A stretch of DNA of 46,451 bases. Source: Phlegmacium glaucopus (taxonomy: Eukaryota > Basidiomycota > Agaricomycetes > Agaricales > Cortinariaceae). A program made the position numbers and the translations under genes. This document shows, piece after piece, positions 21,585-34,733 of this stretch. The DNA is taken from the NCBI GenBank assembly GCA_015039465.1, contig MU129998.1, forward strand, positions 361,793 to 408,243, written 5' to 3'. The notes beneath the pieces were generated by a model. That model was given only the letters and a program-made list of their open reading frames with translations. It did not search any database and was not told the origin of the DNA. Numbering within the stretch: position 1 is the stretch's first letter; every line of letters begins with the position of its first letter.

Positions 21585-23463
21585 ATGGCGTCAGCGTCAG
21601 CAACATCCTTCAGCGAACTTTTCCCCGAGTTATTCACTGTAATATCAGCTCACCTTCCGCTTGCCTATCGTCCTTCAACCTTACTTTCGTTGGCACTCAC
21701 TTGCCGTCGTCTTCACGAGCTTGTAATTCCACATCTTCTGTACAACGATGTACGACTTGTGGGTGAGGACCAAGCATTACCAACCTTGAACTCGTTCATT
21801 GCGAAAGCAGAACTTGTGAATGAGGAAGATATCCAAAAGAATGGGAATCCTTCACCCAGCCACTACATCCGCCGCTTGTGTATCGATTCTTCAATAACGA
21901 CGCCGATCCGCACGCCAGGTCATTCCATTAATGCACTTCAGAAACTCATAGATGTGGATGGGCTACGGCATCTCTCAGATTTGATTCTTCACATCAACGG
22001 CGAATGGGATGGGACATCTGGAGACAATAACATCGACATTCACCTCACACTTCCTTCGTCGTTCTTGACAAGCCTGACAACAAAATGCCCCCGTTTAAAA
22101 AGCGTTTATTTGACCGATCTCTCCCAGGAATTTGAGAACAGGTGGCTAGAGCCTGAGCTTTTCTCCATCGAGGTACCTTATACATCTGATCAGTGATGTC
22201 GTTCTGACACAATCACTTTCGCTAGCGTTTGACCAGCATCCGCGTCGAAAGCAACTTGAACAACTGTACGTTTAACGAGTCAATCAACGCCCCTTGCTGA
22301 CACCCTTTTTCAAGACCCAACACCAACCGTCAACTTTTCAAAACTTCCACCAAATTTACACACCCTCGAGCTCCGGCTCCTCGATCTTTCACAAGGTACA
22401 CCTATCGAGGCCTCTGGCCCTGGCGGACTCCTCAACTGTGTTATCCCAAACCTCAACACCCTCATCCTCGACCGGATCACTGTCTCTGACCCTACCTCTG
22501 CGAACACCTTCTGGAACGCCCATCCTGGTATCAAGCGTCTAGAATTCGGGCGTAACGTGAATGGCTGCTGGTTCGATAACTTTCAAGTTGGAATGCTCCC
22601 GAATTTAGTGCACCTGCAGGTGGTTAGATCCTGTCTCAATGAATGATATCTGATCGTATTGCAGTGTAATGTCCGCTGCGCTGTTGTCCTCCTTGCCCGA
22701 GCTTCGAAGAAGCTCATCAGACTGAGCCTCCTGGACACATACAACGCACAAGGCCTGTACCTCCTTTCCGCCATTGTTCCGGGGGGAGTCCTTCCAGCCC
22801 TGCGCAGCCTCGGCATCCATCGCAACTCGGGGAACAGCCCAAAGCCAAGGGAGGAACACCCCTGGCGGGACGACGACAACGGGGGTGTGTTGCATGCGGG
22901 TGCAAAGAACTCGTCCATGCAATTCGATGGCAATTATATCATGTATCTATCGAAGGCTGCGCCAAACCTGGAGGAACTGGAACTCATGGGAACATCTGAT
23001 GATATCCTTGTGAGTCATCCTGTCATCGTTCAGCTGTTGTTCGTTTGTTCTTTCAGGGGACCCTGATGCTGTCTCAATGCAGGATTTCATCACCGCCTCC
23101 TTATCCCAGTTCCCAAAGCTACAGCGTCTCACCCTCTCAGGCCCTCTCAATATGTTCAACAGGCCCTTCTTCGCACGGTCCAGCAACTGGGCCGACTACG
23201 CTGAGTTCGACTTCAGTGTCGGCGGCGTCCCAGAGAAAGATTATGGGAAGTATGCTCCCGAGAGCTTCAACGATGCTGCACGAGATCTAGCGAATGGATG
23301 CCGGACGTTGGATGTCGTAACAATGGGTAATATGATAGGAGATCTTCTCATTAGACATGGGCTGAGTGCGAAGATTGTTAGAGAGAGTGAAGGAGGCACA
23401 GTCAAGGAAGTAAAGAGAATCCGGGCTTGGGGTAACATTATTGGCAGGGAGGAAGAATGGTGA
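21585..23463 (+). CDS. F-box protein with leucine-rich repeat-like C-terminus
   Basis: Exons 21585-22172, 22226-22265, 22315-22619, 22665-23009 and 23083-23463 total 1659 nt, giving 552 residues with all phases closed. The N-terminus has an F-box-like segment (ELFTVISAHLP, LALTCRRLHELVIPHLLYND). The rest is irregular leucine-rich helices and strands of the agaric F-box/LRR type (LHTLELRLLDL, IKRLEFGRNVN, KKLIRLSLLDTY, NLEELELMG, KLQRLTLSGP). Such proteins are substrate adaptors of SCF ubiquitin ligases, binding SKP1 through the F-box. Agaricomycete genomes carry hundreds of rapidly evolving copies. The start was set at the first ATG in frame. Substrate unknown. Confidence 0.78.
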
Positions 23464-24642
23464 GCTGGGGGGGTGGGGAATGATTCGCATATTTGATGGC
23501 ACTTCCAAATGCTGCCCTAAGGTAGACGAGAACGAGCATCAGGCTTACAGCCAAAGGACAAGAGCGAAGATAGGAAAACAAAGGAAATGTTGTCGTGCCT
23601 TCCGAGTATGCACTGTATGCATTTAACACGCATCAATAAATGGGTTTTTTATTTCAGAATAATATTGGAATGAACTGAAATGCATCACCTGGCAGAAGAA
23701 GTCCCGTTATCCTTCCAGTAACCTTTCCGCTTTCTTCGCTCGGTCATTGGTGATATAAGGTATTCCCGATGTCGATAAAGTGGCAACATCATTGCGTATG
23801 GGTGCCAGCATATCCTCGGCGGACTTTCCTCGGCGAGCATGGGGATGGAAATATTCGATTTAATTATTCTGCTAGTGTTAGAATACTTCTGAGGCATTGG
23901 AGTAGAATCACGTACAAAATATTTGCCTACACAAAAGAGAATAGTCCATATCAGTATCATGGAAATTGAAACATATGGCCAATTCAGCGCCATGAACACC
24001 GTGAACCAAGGAGACCAGCCTCGACGATGGGTTGACCTCCCGGTCCCACTTGTTTTTTTTCCCATTCAAACCAGGAACCCAGAAGATGGACAGGCGGCGA
24101 ATGGCACTCTCCGCCTGTCGCCTGTCTCTTTCTAACCACCATCTCCGGAGCCATCGACACGAACAGGTCAGTCCCGTACAACAACCGTACAAGGCCCGAA
24201 AAGGGAAAGGTTCAAGGGAGAGTTCCCTGTCCGAAATAATTCACTGCCTTTCCTTCTACCCTTTAAATAACTTCAAGTGAATAGTGTAGTTAATTCTTAC
24301 CGTCAGTCTGCCATTTTGAATCTTTAGAAGCACGGAGAACGCCTTTTCAGTTAAAATTTTCATTTTGGGTTTGTATGTTGCTGTTAGAAGCTGAATCTGA
24401 TCACGTGCCATAACCAAGAAGTTGAATATTTTAAATATAATTTTTTTCCTTCAATAATATAAATTAAAAACTATTTTATATGAAGCCTTCTATTTAATTC
24501 GCTTCAAGAGTTTTAATCCTGAAGTGTTAAGACAAATGGGCTAGGTTTAGGTATGTTGTTAAACGTTGGTGAAGCCACCATCGATGATGAGGTAATACGC
24601 AGTGTTCTATCATAACGTTCATCGATTCAACATCTATTGGCT
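23464..24642. other. Intergenic with a possible small minus-strand membrane protein
   Basis: On the minus strand 24065-23685 an open frame encodes a hydrophobic segment (YVSISMILIWTILFCVG). An alternative frame ending at 23709-23707 reads APIRNDVATLSTSGIPY then DRAKKAERLLEG, which looks protein-like. A consistent splice model could not be built, so no CDS is called. 24280-24600 is AT-rich with nothing recognised. Confidence 0.35.
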
Positions 24643-26448
24643 ATGGAAACAGGATTTGGATTGGATTCCTCTCCATTCACCACTCGACTCAATTCAAATT
24701 ATGCCGCCACCGATTCAGAATCTCTCGAAATCCAAACTCTTCTCAAAGTTCCTACCTCTCGTCTCGAAGAGTTATCCATTCGACTCCAGGAACTTGACGA
24801 ACAATACAGCAAGATCCAAAGCGAACAAACTTCCCTTCTTCTCTCCATATCAGAACACCGTGCTCTTATCTCCTTAGTTCGCAAACTCCCCATCGAAATC
24901 CTACAAGAAATCTTCGTCGCATGCCTCCCTACCACCCACAATGCTGTCATGTGTAAAGAGGAACCACCAATTCTGCTTACCCAAATCTGTAGTTCGTGGA
25001 GAAATATTGCTCATTCTACTCCTCAGCTGTGGAAATCTATACACATCGCCGTTCCCTGTACTACTCCAGGGATGTACGCTACCGGGTATGCAAACATACA
25101 ATCTGTTGTGGAGCAGGTATTTCACAGACGTTCAGAAGCCGTGCTGGAGTGGATAACCAGATCCGCAGCATGTCCCCTCGATATCTCCCTCAGCATCTCC
25201 CTCACCGAATGGGAAAATAGCCTTCCTGATGGATTCTACGATAGGATAATCGAATATCTCATCCGGTTTTCTGAAAGATGGAAGGAAATTTCGTTTTCAG
25301 CCCCATACCAGGCTTTAGTCCCCGTGGCAGCGTTACCCCCATCGAAAGTTCCTTTACTGGAATCCTTATCCCTGAATTGCAGTCGACTCCATTTCACATC
25401 AGATCTCCCCACTCATCTCAGTTCTCAATCCGTTTGGAAAACGAGTGGAGTAATGAAAGCCCCAAAGCTTCGTGGCATATGTTTAACCCAACTACACGAG
25501 GATGCGACTCGATTGCCAATCAACTGGAGCCAGCTCACGAATCTTTCGTTGGAAGGAACTTCTTGGAATACATCGTCCCTCTCCGTCCCAATGGCCTACA
25601 AGATACTCTCTTCATGTCGGAATCTGATTTGCTGTCGACTGGACATTGGAATCATAATGGACAACGAAGAACCCGCATTCTGCGAAACAAGTACTGCTCT
25701 CGTATCCCTTCCCTTCCTAACTAGACTCTCTGTCAGAGAAGGCGCCAGCCTCGCCAAACTATTCACTCTCCTCCATCTTCCATCCCTTACCACCCTCGAG
25801 TTCCACACTGCGATCTGGCCTACATCAGAATCAAACACAGGCCTCCTCACCCTCCTAATGCTCTCCCAAAGCATGATACGGCACCTGATCACAGATCCTC
25901 AGTTCTTCAAACGACAAGACTTTATAAGGTGTTTGAGACTTTGTCCCCTGTTGAAATCGTTGACTATCCGAAGATCGCAGGCGATGAGTTGTCCGCCGCC
26001 GCCTTGGCCCCAAGCGGATATTCCTACTTGTGGGGTTGATGACGCGTTTCTGAATATGTTCACCTCTTCAAGCTCTTCAGATGTCGACAACTCGAATGAT
26101 GACCATGGCGACGAGGAGCCGGACAACGGCCTCGATGGCCCTCTTTGTCCCAATCTAGAAATTTTCGAAAGTTCATCAGAGACCGAATTTTCCGAAACCA
26201 CGCTTCTCCAATTCGTCAAAAGGAAGAACGGTAATAATGGTGACCCACCAATTCCAGGGCTAGCTAAACTCAAAACATTATTCATCGTATTCCGCTGTCA
26301 TCGCCTCGATGAGATCAAATCGGAAATCGAACTACACAAACAAGCAGGACTCAAGGCTACTATTTTATTTCATCCACCAATACCGTTCATGGCCAGCTTT
26401 TCTCCGTTCGATGGGCTGCCTAATAGAGTTGGGTATTTTTACTCATAA
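24643..26448 (+). CDS. F-box protein of the agaric F-box-like type, single exon
   Basis: Uninterrupted 601-residue frame from ATG 24643 (the frame opens two codons earlier, but only with TTG). Residues about 35-75 form a coiled coil (ELSIRLQELDEQYSKIQSEQ) immediately before the F-box-like motif LPIEILQEIFVACLP and ICSSWRNIAHSTPQLWKSI. This order is the standard layout of a very large Agaricomycete family. The C-terminal 400 residues are LRR-like (TNLSLEGTSW, LTRLSVREGA, LTTLEFHTAIW) with an acidic Ser/Asp patch near residue 480-505. Expected role: SKP1-binding adaptor of an SCF ligase. Start and stop are clear and no damage is seen. Confidence 0.85.
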   Translation: METGFGLDSSPFTTRLNSNYAATDSESLEIQTLLKVPTSRLEELSIRLQELDEQYSKIQSEQTSLLLSISEHRALISLVRKLPIEILQEIFVACLPTTHNAVMCKEEPPILLTQICSSWRNIAHSTPQLWKSIHIAVPCTTPGMYATGYANIQSVVEQVFHRRSEAVLEWITRSAACPLDISLSISLTEWENSLPDGFYDRIIEYLIRFSERWKEISFSAPYQALVPVAALPPSKVPLLESLSLNCSRLHFTSDLPTHLSSQSVWKTSGVMKAPKLRGICLTQLHEDATRLPINWSQLTNLSLEGTSWNTSSLSVPMAYKILSSCRNLICCRLDIGIIMDNEEPAFCETSTALVSLPFLTRLSVREGASLAKLFTLLHLPSLTTLEFHTAIWPTSESNTGLLTLLMLSQSMIRHLITDPQFFKRQDFIRCLRLCPLLKSLTIRRSQAMSCPPPPWPQADIPTCGVDDAFLNMFTSSSSSDVDNSNDDHGDEEPDNGLDGPLCPNLEIFESSSETEFSETTLLQFVKRKNGNNGDPPIPGLAKLKTLFIVFRCHRLDEIKSEIELHKQAGLKATILFHPPIPFMASFSPFDGLPNRVGYFYS

Positions 26449-26805
26449 CAGAGGCGTTTTTCCGTTGGGAGTGGGATTTGGGGTTCGTCAATGACATTGG
26501 GAGAAGCACATAACTAGGAGAATGTACAATAAACTCAATATGTAAATTCATCAATGGTTTCTCAACATTTGCGTTTCTTTGTATCGTCAGCTTGTGCCGG
26601 ACTGAGTCCATCTCTGATCTTCTCGTTTTACACACTTTTCGCGGGTATGTGGTTGAGTGTATGAAATACAAGCACGGACTAAGAACGAAAAAGAATACAC
26701 AGCAATTTCAATATAAATAGGAAGCTGCCACGGGCTTCGTAGCTTTTCAAGTCTGAGTAGCCAGATATAAATACCAAGTATTAAGCAATCGTTGCAGTGA
26801 GGCGG
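26449..26805. other. Convergent intergenic region
   Basis: This 357-bp gap lies between the 3' ends of the F-box gene and the minus-strand homeodomain-like gene. It is AT-rich 3' flank, with nothing else recognised. Confidence 0.5.
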
Positions 26806-27993
26806 TCATCTCCCAGCATCAGTAAGTATGAGAGCATTCAAGTGACCGTATGGAGTTTCACCGGAGAATGATTTAGGCCTAGTAGAGCACAGACACTCAC
26901 AGACGACAGACCCATCATAAGCGGCTCGAAGTCCAGCAAAGCACCACGTCGGAAAGGTATAAAATGACAAGAAAACTTCAGACCACTGACAAGGCTGAAA
27001 AGGACTTAGTAGTAGGAAGGAGCTCTCCGGAAGTACTTCGAAAGGTCCATCCAATTCAGTGGCTAGAACGTATGCGTATGACTCAGGGGCGCATAGAAGG
27101 TAAACGATCAAATTATACCTAGATCGGTCCATTTCCCACCATCAACGGACGTAGAGAGGTTATAGTCCAAGACAAGAATGCAATCCGATCTTGAAGTAGT
27201 TAATTCTCTTGGGACGTCAGGATTAACTTGAGGCGAAGCCATGCGGGAGATAGGAGGAAGCGAAGAGGAAGGCCAAATGTTGGGAGAGCTAGGGGGTAGA
27301 GAGCTAGAACCTCGAGAAGCTGGAGCTGACTTATTTAAGCTACGGTCAGAAGCCACGATAACGTCCTCTGAGCCCTGGGAGTCATGAATGTATGCGCGTC
27401 TGGTAGGTGTATCAGCATATCCAGACGATTCTTTTTTCGAAGCGACAAGATCGGGACGGGTTGAAGATGATGATAAATCCACCAACGTATCACCGGATCC
27501 AGAATTTGGAAAAATAGAGTCCGAACCAGCAGTTTCAGATGCATGTAGAGGCGTTTGCACTTCCTCCAACTTGACGACACGTGGCGGGATACCAACATCC
27601 AGTTCGTAGCTATCTCCTGGCATCTTGATTTTAAATTTTTTAGCAACAATTTTGCGCCGATACCACCACCTGTTAACGTTTTGGGGGTTGAGGTTCCGAG
27701 CGAGTGACCAGGCAGTCCGAGAAGCTACGGTCGGTATACGACGGTCGATCTCCCATATATTAGAGAGTTCTTCGAAGTGCACTGGAGCGATTGGTTGGTA
27801 TTTAGTGATGGGCTGATAGTAGAACATCGATGTCAACCAGTTCGAGCTCGATGGTTGGCTCACGTACCAAGGGATTTATTGATTCTATCATTATGGGTTC
27901 GGTCTTGACAACCAAGGACTGTGCGGCAACCTCTACAGATTTTCCTTTCTTACTTGTGGTGAGTACCTGCTTTTTCTTGGCTGTTTTTGGCAT
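26806..27993 (-). CDS. Atypical homeodomain-like protein
   Basis: ATG 27993 starts MPKTAKKKQVLTTSKKGK (basic). Exon 1 runs 27993-27868 and exon 2 starts at 27822, phase 0. Residues about 45-105 look like a divergent homeodomain: FEELSNIWEIDRRIPTVASR followed by a recognition helix NVNRWWYRRKIVAKK. In a standard homeodomain the helix reads WFxNxR; here the position of the invariant Asn appears to be Arg, so DNA contact may be altered. A Ser/Pro-rich, probably disordered region follows (SSSLPPSSPNIWPSSSLPP). After TDL (about 27123) one or more introns lead to a C-terminal part ending at stop 26808-26806; exon limits there are uncertain. It could be a nuclear regulator. It is not the A mating-type locus as far as I can see: no divergent HD1/HD2 partner or MIP gene nearby. 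Confidence 0.5.
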
Positions 27994-30900
27994 GGCATGC
28001 ACAACGGGCTTCGACGACAGGGTTCAATGAGGAACCAAACAACTACAAAATTTGGATTCAACTCCGCTTGGCGCCTGATTCCGATACCACTGGCAGGGTG
28101 TTCAAATTCTCCTCCTTTGGCATAGGCGAACCAAAGAATTCGCCAGTTACCCTTCCGATCGGTACGCTGCCGATATTAAAATTCAAGCCCTGTAGGATGG
28201 AATACACTGGCAGGCAGCGCGCTGCAGCGCGTGAGGCCAGCCAGCCAAATGGAGGAATTTATACCCAAACTAGTACTAGTATTCAAATCGACCAGTGAAT
28301 GGTAATGGCGATTTCAATACAAGATTTTCAGGGATGTACTCGGTGTCATCTGATGCGGGTCAGGCGGAAAGTAAAATCGGCTCGTGCAAGATAAAAGAAA
28401 CGCACACGTGTGGACCACCTGGTGTTGCAGACCAAATTTCTTGGTGGGCATGGAGTTCTAGTGCTATCCAAAGTGTTCCTGGGATTCCATAGGAAGGCCA
28501 TGCTCGAGTATCATTTCGTAGCCTATAGGTTGGAACTGGAAATAGATTCAGAAAAGAATGATGCCACCGGTCAAGGGATCGCCGCGGGAGATTTCCGTGA
28601 AGACAATGCCTTGCGAACACCACGACTGGTTTGAATTTTATTTGACATTTACAGAACCAATCAATTTGCAGTGTTTACTCGAGCTGCGATGAATTGGTGA
28701 TTGTGGTGGAACCAAGGTCCGGCAAAGCCCGTTGTTTGGATCAGAAAGTTCAGATCAATATTCAGGAAAAACCCTTGTTGGCCTCGCCTCATTATCATGG
28801 AAGCCAGTCCTTGTCCTCCATCCGATAAGTCGCCACCGCCAGCACCTCCGCCAGCCCAGAAACATAAGGGTACTCCAACTGACATTAAGGCGTTGTTGGC
28901 AAACGAGTAGTTGTCAGGTTGACATCTGGTGTTGACCGTCGAGGTCAAATTTTCTGTCATTCAGAGGTTCCACTTTGCTTTATTGATGGTTTTTAATTAT
29001 TAATAAAATATCTAGGAATGCTCTCGTGCCTGGATGGACTCATTAATACTGCCCTTGAACAGACAGTGAAATATGTAAATCGAGTTGTAACAAATAGATA
29101 TGGAGAAGGGGCAATAACGGCACGTTTTCCCTCCTCTTCCTCTTTATATTCGCTTCGTTGCAGCCATGCTGAATACATATTTAGTACTTTATATATCCGC
29201 GCCAGAAGCGATATAAATTTTAAAATTCGAGTATGCTTCCTGTCATCGACTAAAATGTGATTTATAACGACCCAGGTATCTTTACGGCAAGTAAATTGGC
29301 CAGGCCTAGACGTTGACAACGTTCCCTGTCGGATGCATTTGGGGTTCAAATGTTCATCGTTGACGAGAGAATCAAGATTCAAATTACGTCGAATTCCTCC
29401 CGGTCTTCGTTCTCATATTTCTATACGGGACTTCAGTCGGATATGAAGTTGGAGCGTCTTTTGACCTTGATACTCATCCGCAAATTATCATTGTTACATG
29501 GTAATTCGATCGAAAATCTAGGCCTATACACCCTGCTTGTGACCCACTATCCAACCGGCCACTTCACTCTAGATATTATCATTATTTAGGAGAGGTGAGG
29601 TGATATTAATTCAACGGATTATAGACTGACGCCAAGACGTATCATGATAATCGTGCCACTAAACATCCAGAAGGCCTTCTAAACCGTATTGTGTATTGTC
29701 AAGCCTCTTGCGTCATGTGGCTTTTTTTTAATCACTTTAGGTCACTGGAGCCGAGCCCCACGCAGGCTTTACGTGTTCTATTGTGACGGACTAACTACTT
29801 TTTGTCCTCAAACCCCCCCTTCACACCCTTCCCTGCACTGTGCATTCTGCGTAAAGTGGTCATTATTAGGGCCGGAGCAGCTGCCTTAGAGGTATGTAGA
29901 TGGAATTCAAGGTTCCATTTGGATGTCACCAATTCATCCATACTACGCTTTCCATAAAGGTAACGTGCCGTCTATAATGTTCGAACTCTTACTTCGCAGA
30001 CCCGGTCCTCGACGATGGACGTGTCGATTTTTAATTTAATCATAACTGCTAACAATCATGATAGTTGTGGGCACCACGTCTGTGTGCCATAATGATGTTG
30101 TCGATCCCTCGCATCATGGTAGTTCCTATTAGGACCCAAGTAGCTGGGTTATAGCCGTCGAAATTTAAGTTGCGAACAGCGGCCGCGGATTTTTTTCGAA
30201 GTTTAAGTGCACTGCCAACGAATTGCAATGTAACGAGTGACAGGGATTTTTTTGTGAATTTATTGACCATCTTTTCCTGTAAGAAAATACTGTATAAAAG
30301 CCAGCCCAAGAAGCGCTCGGAAGCGCTCGGCTGCGAACCCTCGCATGCGGTACTGAGCCATTTCTGTGCCTTTGCTTCCCGAGCGACACGGAGACTTTAC
30401 CAAAGGCGCTGAGAGCCGCCGCACCCGAGACCATCTGGAAGTGGGAACAGCAGTGTATGGGTGAATGCATGCATATCGAGGTGGATTATCAGCTCGTGAC
30501 GCTCAATTCAAAGCCAAGCAATGATTCAGCTCAAGGAAATACACCTCGCACCGAGGACTACTGCAAGGCAGTTATCAATCTTATCGTGCCCATACATACT
30601 ATATATATCTTATATTTGAAGGCGGCCAAATTGGGTGTCCTGAATTTTTTTTATCTCAGCCATTTTTGAAGCTATTGAAAATCGGTCTGGCACTTTTGTT
30701 CAGCTCGCAAGAATAATTACTTTTACCAGAGGGATAAGAAAATGGGTGATTTTTTAGTGGTAGGAATTTCATTTTCCAAAAGTAGCAGTGATACACCACA
30801 GCCCACAGACGACACCAATGTTGTCCGGGCTCACGGCTCAAAAACAGCTATCTACCGCGTGGCACGACTCGGACATGCCACGAGAGTGGGACTCGAAAGG

Positions 30901-33900
30901 CTAAAGGACTTTGAAGGGCCAGCCTTTCAAGTTGGGTCATCAGTATTCAGATCTAATCTATTCCTGAACAAGCTGAAGACTCGTGTCGAAGGGCACGGGT
31001 CGTAAGCATGTTATTCCTGAATCGTCATTAGGTAAACATACCTCCGAATGCGTGTGCCCTTTATCTCAGCCCCTTTTTCGTCTTTCGTATTCTCTGGACA
31101 CGCTTCAAAATTTCATATATTTCTTCTCCTTTCTTTTCTCGATCTCGTGCTATCACATTTTTCAAGTTTCGGGAACTCGGTCCATTTCTACGAAATCCAC
31201 CAGGAGACTCCCGAAATTAGATTTCCTTCGTGATCGCCGTCGACACAAGATCGACTTGCTGTCTTCTCCTACCTGGCCAAGTGCATGTATCACGCCGGTA
31301 CCATGGTTTGGGATGTGATTTTTTTTTTATTCAAGCACAATATACTATATCATGCTGGTCGGGCGTTCAAAGAAGGATCTGCTGCCAAGCATGATGGTTT
31401 GTTTAGCTTTATATATTATCATCCCGCGAAACAACTGGATTGTGATGTGAGTTAAAACGCCACCAAATTTGACCAAATGCCCCTTCTGTGTGTTCCTAAT
31501 TAATGGGTAACTGTCCGCAGGTTTTTATCTGAGGGGGTAGATTATTTCTGACAGCTGGACCGTAGATGGTTGTGAAGCTTAGTGCGGCACATTCGGTTAC
31601 ATCGACCAGCTTAGAACGTCAGAACAAACATTTGTCTGTAAGAGGCCTCAGCCCCCCTCTTTTTACGGATTATTCGTACGAAGAATGAACACTTTAAGAA
31701 GGTGCCAAGGTCTCACTATCCTACAATTCTCGTCTGGCATCCATTCTGACCTTCTGCCATCCTACATCCCCGCAAAAATTCTGGCTTAAAATAAACTTAC
31801 GGAAAGGCTCGATCGCCCACCGAATCTCCCCCAAATTTACGCTTTGGGAGACCAAGAACCAAAGGACCATGGAGGTGCGCCTGGCCCTCGGCGGTAAACA
31901 AGACCATCATCTTTTGAACCGAGTTCCGACTTGCTGGTGCAAACATTCCAAACCTTATTAAAACAATTCGGGACATAATTCAGGAACCTTTTCTAGATAT
32001 ATCTGGTTCTAGATCCCAGGTCTTTATAAATGTGACATTATTAACGATCTTCCGGCGGCATTATGTCATAACAGCTAAATTCATCACGATCAAAACAATT
32101 ACAGTCTGACGGATACATATACTACATATACACAATGTTAACAACACAGAGTGGAGGAGGTCGATGTTGATTATACGTTACTACTAATACCAGCGGAAGT
32201 TGAAATTTGAGTCCCGCCATGTTTGGCGCTTTTAGCTGTTAACAGTTTGATCAACGATAGGTTACATGTGGTTCAGTTTTAAACCTCGCTAGGTGCAACA
32301 TTTTATCGGCATACATACTAATGGGAGCTGACCGGATTTAACATGCAGATTTTTATCCGCAAAAGGACCTGGTCGAATCGAGATGATTTTCACCCGCATA
32401 GCCCTTGTCACGGTTACATTCCATTTTTTTTCTCAATTTTTCATCCACAACTAGATCAATAACTTTGGCGTTCGGGGGGCCCCGATAAGCCTTTGAATGT
32501 ACCGTTGTTCAAACTCGATATTCATTGTTCAAACGCTCTTGTATTTAATCATTGGGCCAACCCTTTTCGAACGCTCAAGTTGGATGGAGAAATATGATAA
32601 AATTTCCAATGTAGGTTATGTCAAAGGGATATGGTCTTTCCATGTACATTCATTGGTTATCAGCAGGTACAGACACAATTCCAGTAAAAACCGTGCTCGG
32701 ACACTGCTCAGACGTGTGCTATCTCTCAATATCGTATTTTAAACCCAATCTAGGTCCAGATCGGTGGATCTAGCCTGATGCGAGATGAATTGGGATAGGG
32801 GTTTATGAATAGAGAGATGCATTTGACCAGTGTCGGATTACCTTTGCCAAGAACTTGTAGGGTAAACACGGTGACGATGTGATGGTCCGTTTAATGAGGC
32901 TTGACAATTAGAGGTGTGGTCAATAACGTGCCGTACTGCCCGTCACAAAAAAAGGAAAATGAAGTACAGTATTTGATCTTCTGCCACCGTCGTACATGTT
33001 TCTGCTGTTGAAGGATGCCGTTCATGACCTATAATTAATTACTGATATCTGTTATTAATCAGGTTAGCACTTTCTTTCGGTAATGCGCCCATTTGTGCAT
33101 AAAACCTATTCCTAGATGTGAAATCAACCGAGCCTGAAGATGAAGCAGCACGCAAGGGCTTGCTGATATCGGTGACATTGAGAATGCTGTATGACATGTA
33201 TGATAACAACACTGAATCTGGGGGAAATTCCGCTTGGTTAGTTACTCAGTGACAATATGATAGCCGTACCATCCCTATTTTATCTATCCGGTGTGCGAAA
33301 TCAGACTAGAGTTCCTATACTTCCGTCTTGCCTCAGGTAGCGTAAACTTTGCGTAAACTAAATGAACGCATTTCAACTTGCAGGTGATCCGATCCAGTGG
33401 AAATTAAATCATATGAATGGGAAAAACCGACATCCACTCGCATGTAATTTTTTTCTGAGGATTACATAGTAGTAAGCGAAAAAAAAAATTCTCGATTTCA
33501 TTGATCTCATCAACCGTGACAATCGCTTGTCTTCTACATCGGCTTGGACTCCGGAGTCCGCTATGAGCTGGGATGAGCTAAGAAAGTTGATGTCGCGTTG
33601 TTGGGCCTAACAACATCTGATTCCATAGATGCAAAATGAGCCGTGCATAGCACCAGTAGGCGAGTTTACAAGTCCATGTCATAGTCCTGTTCGGTGGCTC
33701 AGCGACGCCTATTGGCGTCGTATACCCTAGTATATTTTTCGACCTCCGGCGGGACCCTCCACCCGCGGTTCCGGATTCCCGTTCCACCACCCCCTGGACA
33801 AACAAGAATCAAAAAGATAAAGTCATTTCAAGCCAAAGCTAAAGTATAAAAAGCTGAAGGCAAATTCAGAAGGCAAGCAAGTTCATTTTTCCTGATGCAT

Positions 33901-34613
33901 ATCGATGATGTAGATTACCGAGGTATATTGCCGCAGATTTTCATATCCCCTACATAGTTTCTTCATGCCTACATCTTCACCGATTATCAGCAGTCAACAA
34001 TAACACTACGATAACACGGCGCATCAATGGTTTGGCGCATTCGTCGTCCATTTTCAAATTATCCTGTCTACAAGCGCAAGGTCACTGCTTTTCAGTCACT
34101 CATTAAAATCGCACAAAAGCTCGGGTGATCCGGTCAGATTAAATACAAGAGGTTAAATTCAGTACTGTATGTTCGCGTTTAGCCGTTTCAGTTCAAGCCA
34201 TTCCGAGTTTTTGTTTTTGTGATTCTTTCAATATTGCATTGAGCCTGATCCAAGATCTCTTTCAGCTCAAGTTGGGATCGTGGGTTTAATGAGCGGCTTC
34301 GGGTTTTGTGGAGATCTGCGGAACGGATTTGGATCGAGAAGTGGGGTACCTGCTGTGAACACGGGTCAGACACTGAACGTTTTTCCACTGTGACAGAACG
34401 GTTAACTCAAAGAGGGCTTTAAGGCATGGAAAATTGCTTTGAACTTCAAATTGAAGTAACACACCCATCAAAGATGAAATCGAGAAATGAAGATAAGTGG
34501 GTCGTCTGCCCGCCTTTCTTTTACTATACATAGGCGCTGACGCTTTACACCTACTAGCAGCGGACTTGAGCCAATTGATGTGCGTTGCGTCGCCTTACAA
34601 TCACTTACAATAG
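27994..34613. other. Gene-poor stretch of 6.6 kb
   Basis: No convincing gene on either strand. Open stretches at 28295-28634, 28661-28960 (minus), 28993-29382 (minus), 30049-30470, 30742-31318, 32497-32742, 33578-33805 (minus) and 34188-34531 (minus) lack domains, splice-consistent partners or repeated homology. Homopolymer runs occur near 31318-31328 and 33480. Perfect or near-perfect palindromes occur at 28218-28231 and near 33704-33723. It may contain eroded genes or non-coding RNA that cannot be recognised by eye. Confidence 0.45.
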
Positions 34614-34733
34614 TTCATTGTCCCGCAACAGAATTCTTCCTCTCAAAATATCGGCATACCATCCCTTATCCAGCCCAATGACTTCCAGCCTATCAACCGA
34701 CTCCCCGTAGAAACGCTTGCAAATATCATTAGC

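Noticed and set aside
24643..28002. Part of an A mating-type locus
   Set aside because: Only one homeodomain-like gene, atypical, with no divergent HD partner, MIP or beta-fg gene nearby.
28661..28960. Minus-strand 99-residue protein with a Gly-rich centre
   Set aside because: No domain, no splice partner, isolated in a gene-poor region; an equally long plus frame overlaps it.
33700..33725. Hairpin GCGACGCC/GGCGTCGT as a tRNA or terminator
   Set aside because: No cloverleaf, no A/B box and no neighbouring gene end; an isolated short inverted repeat.
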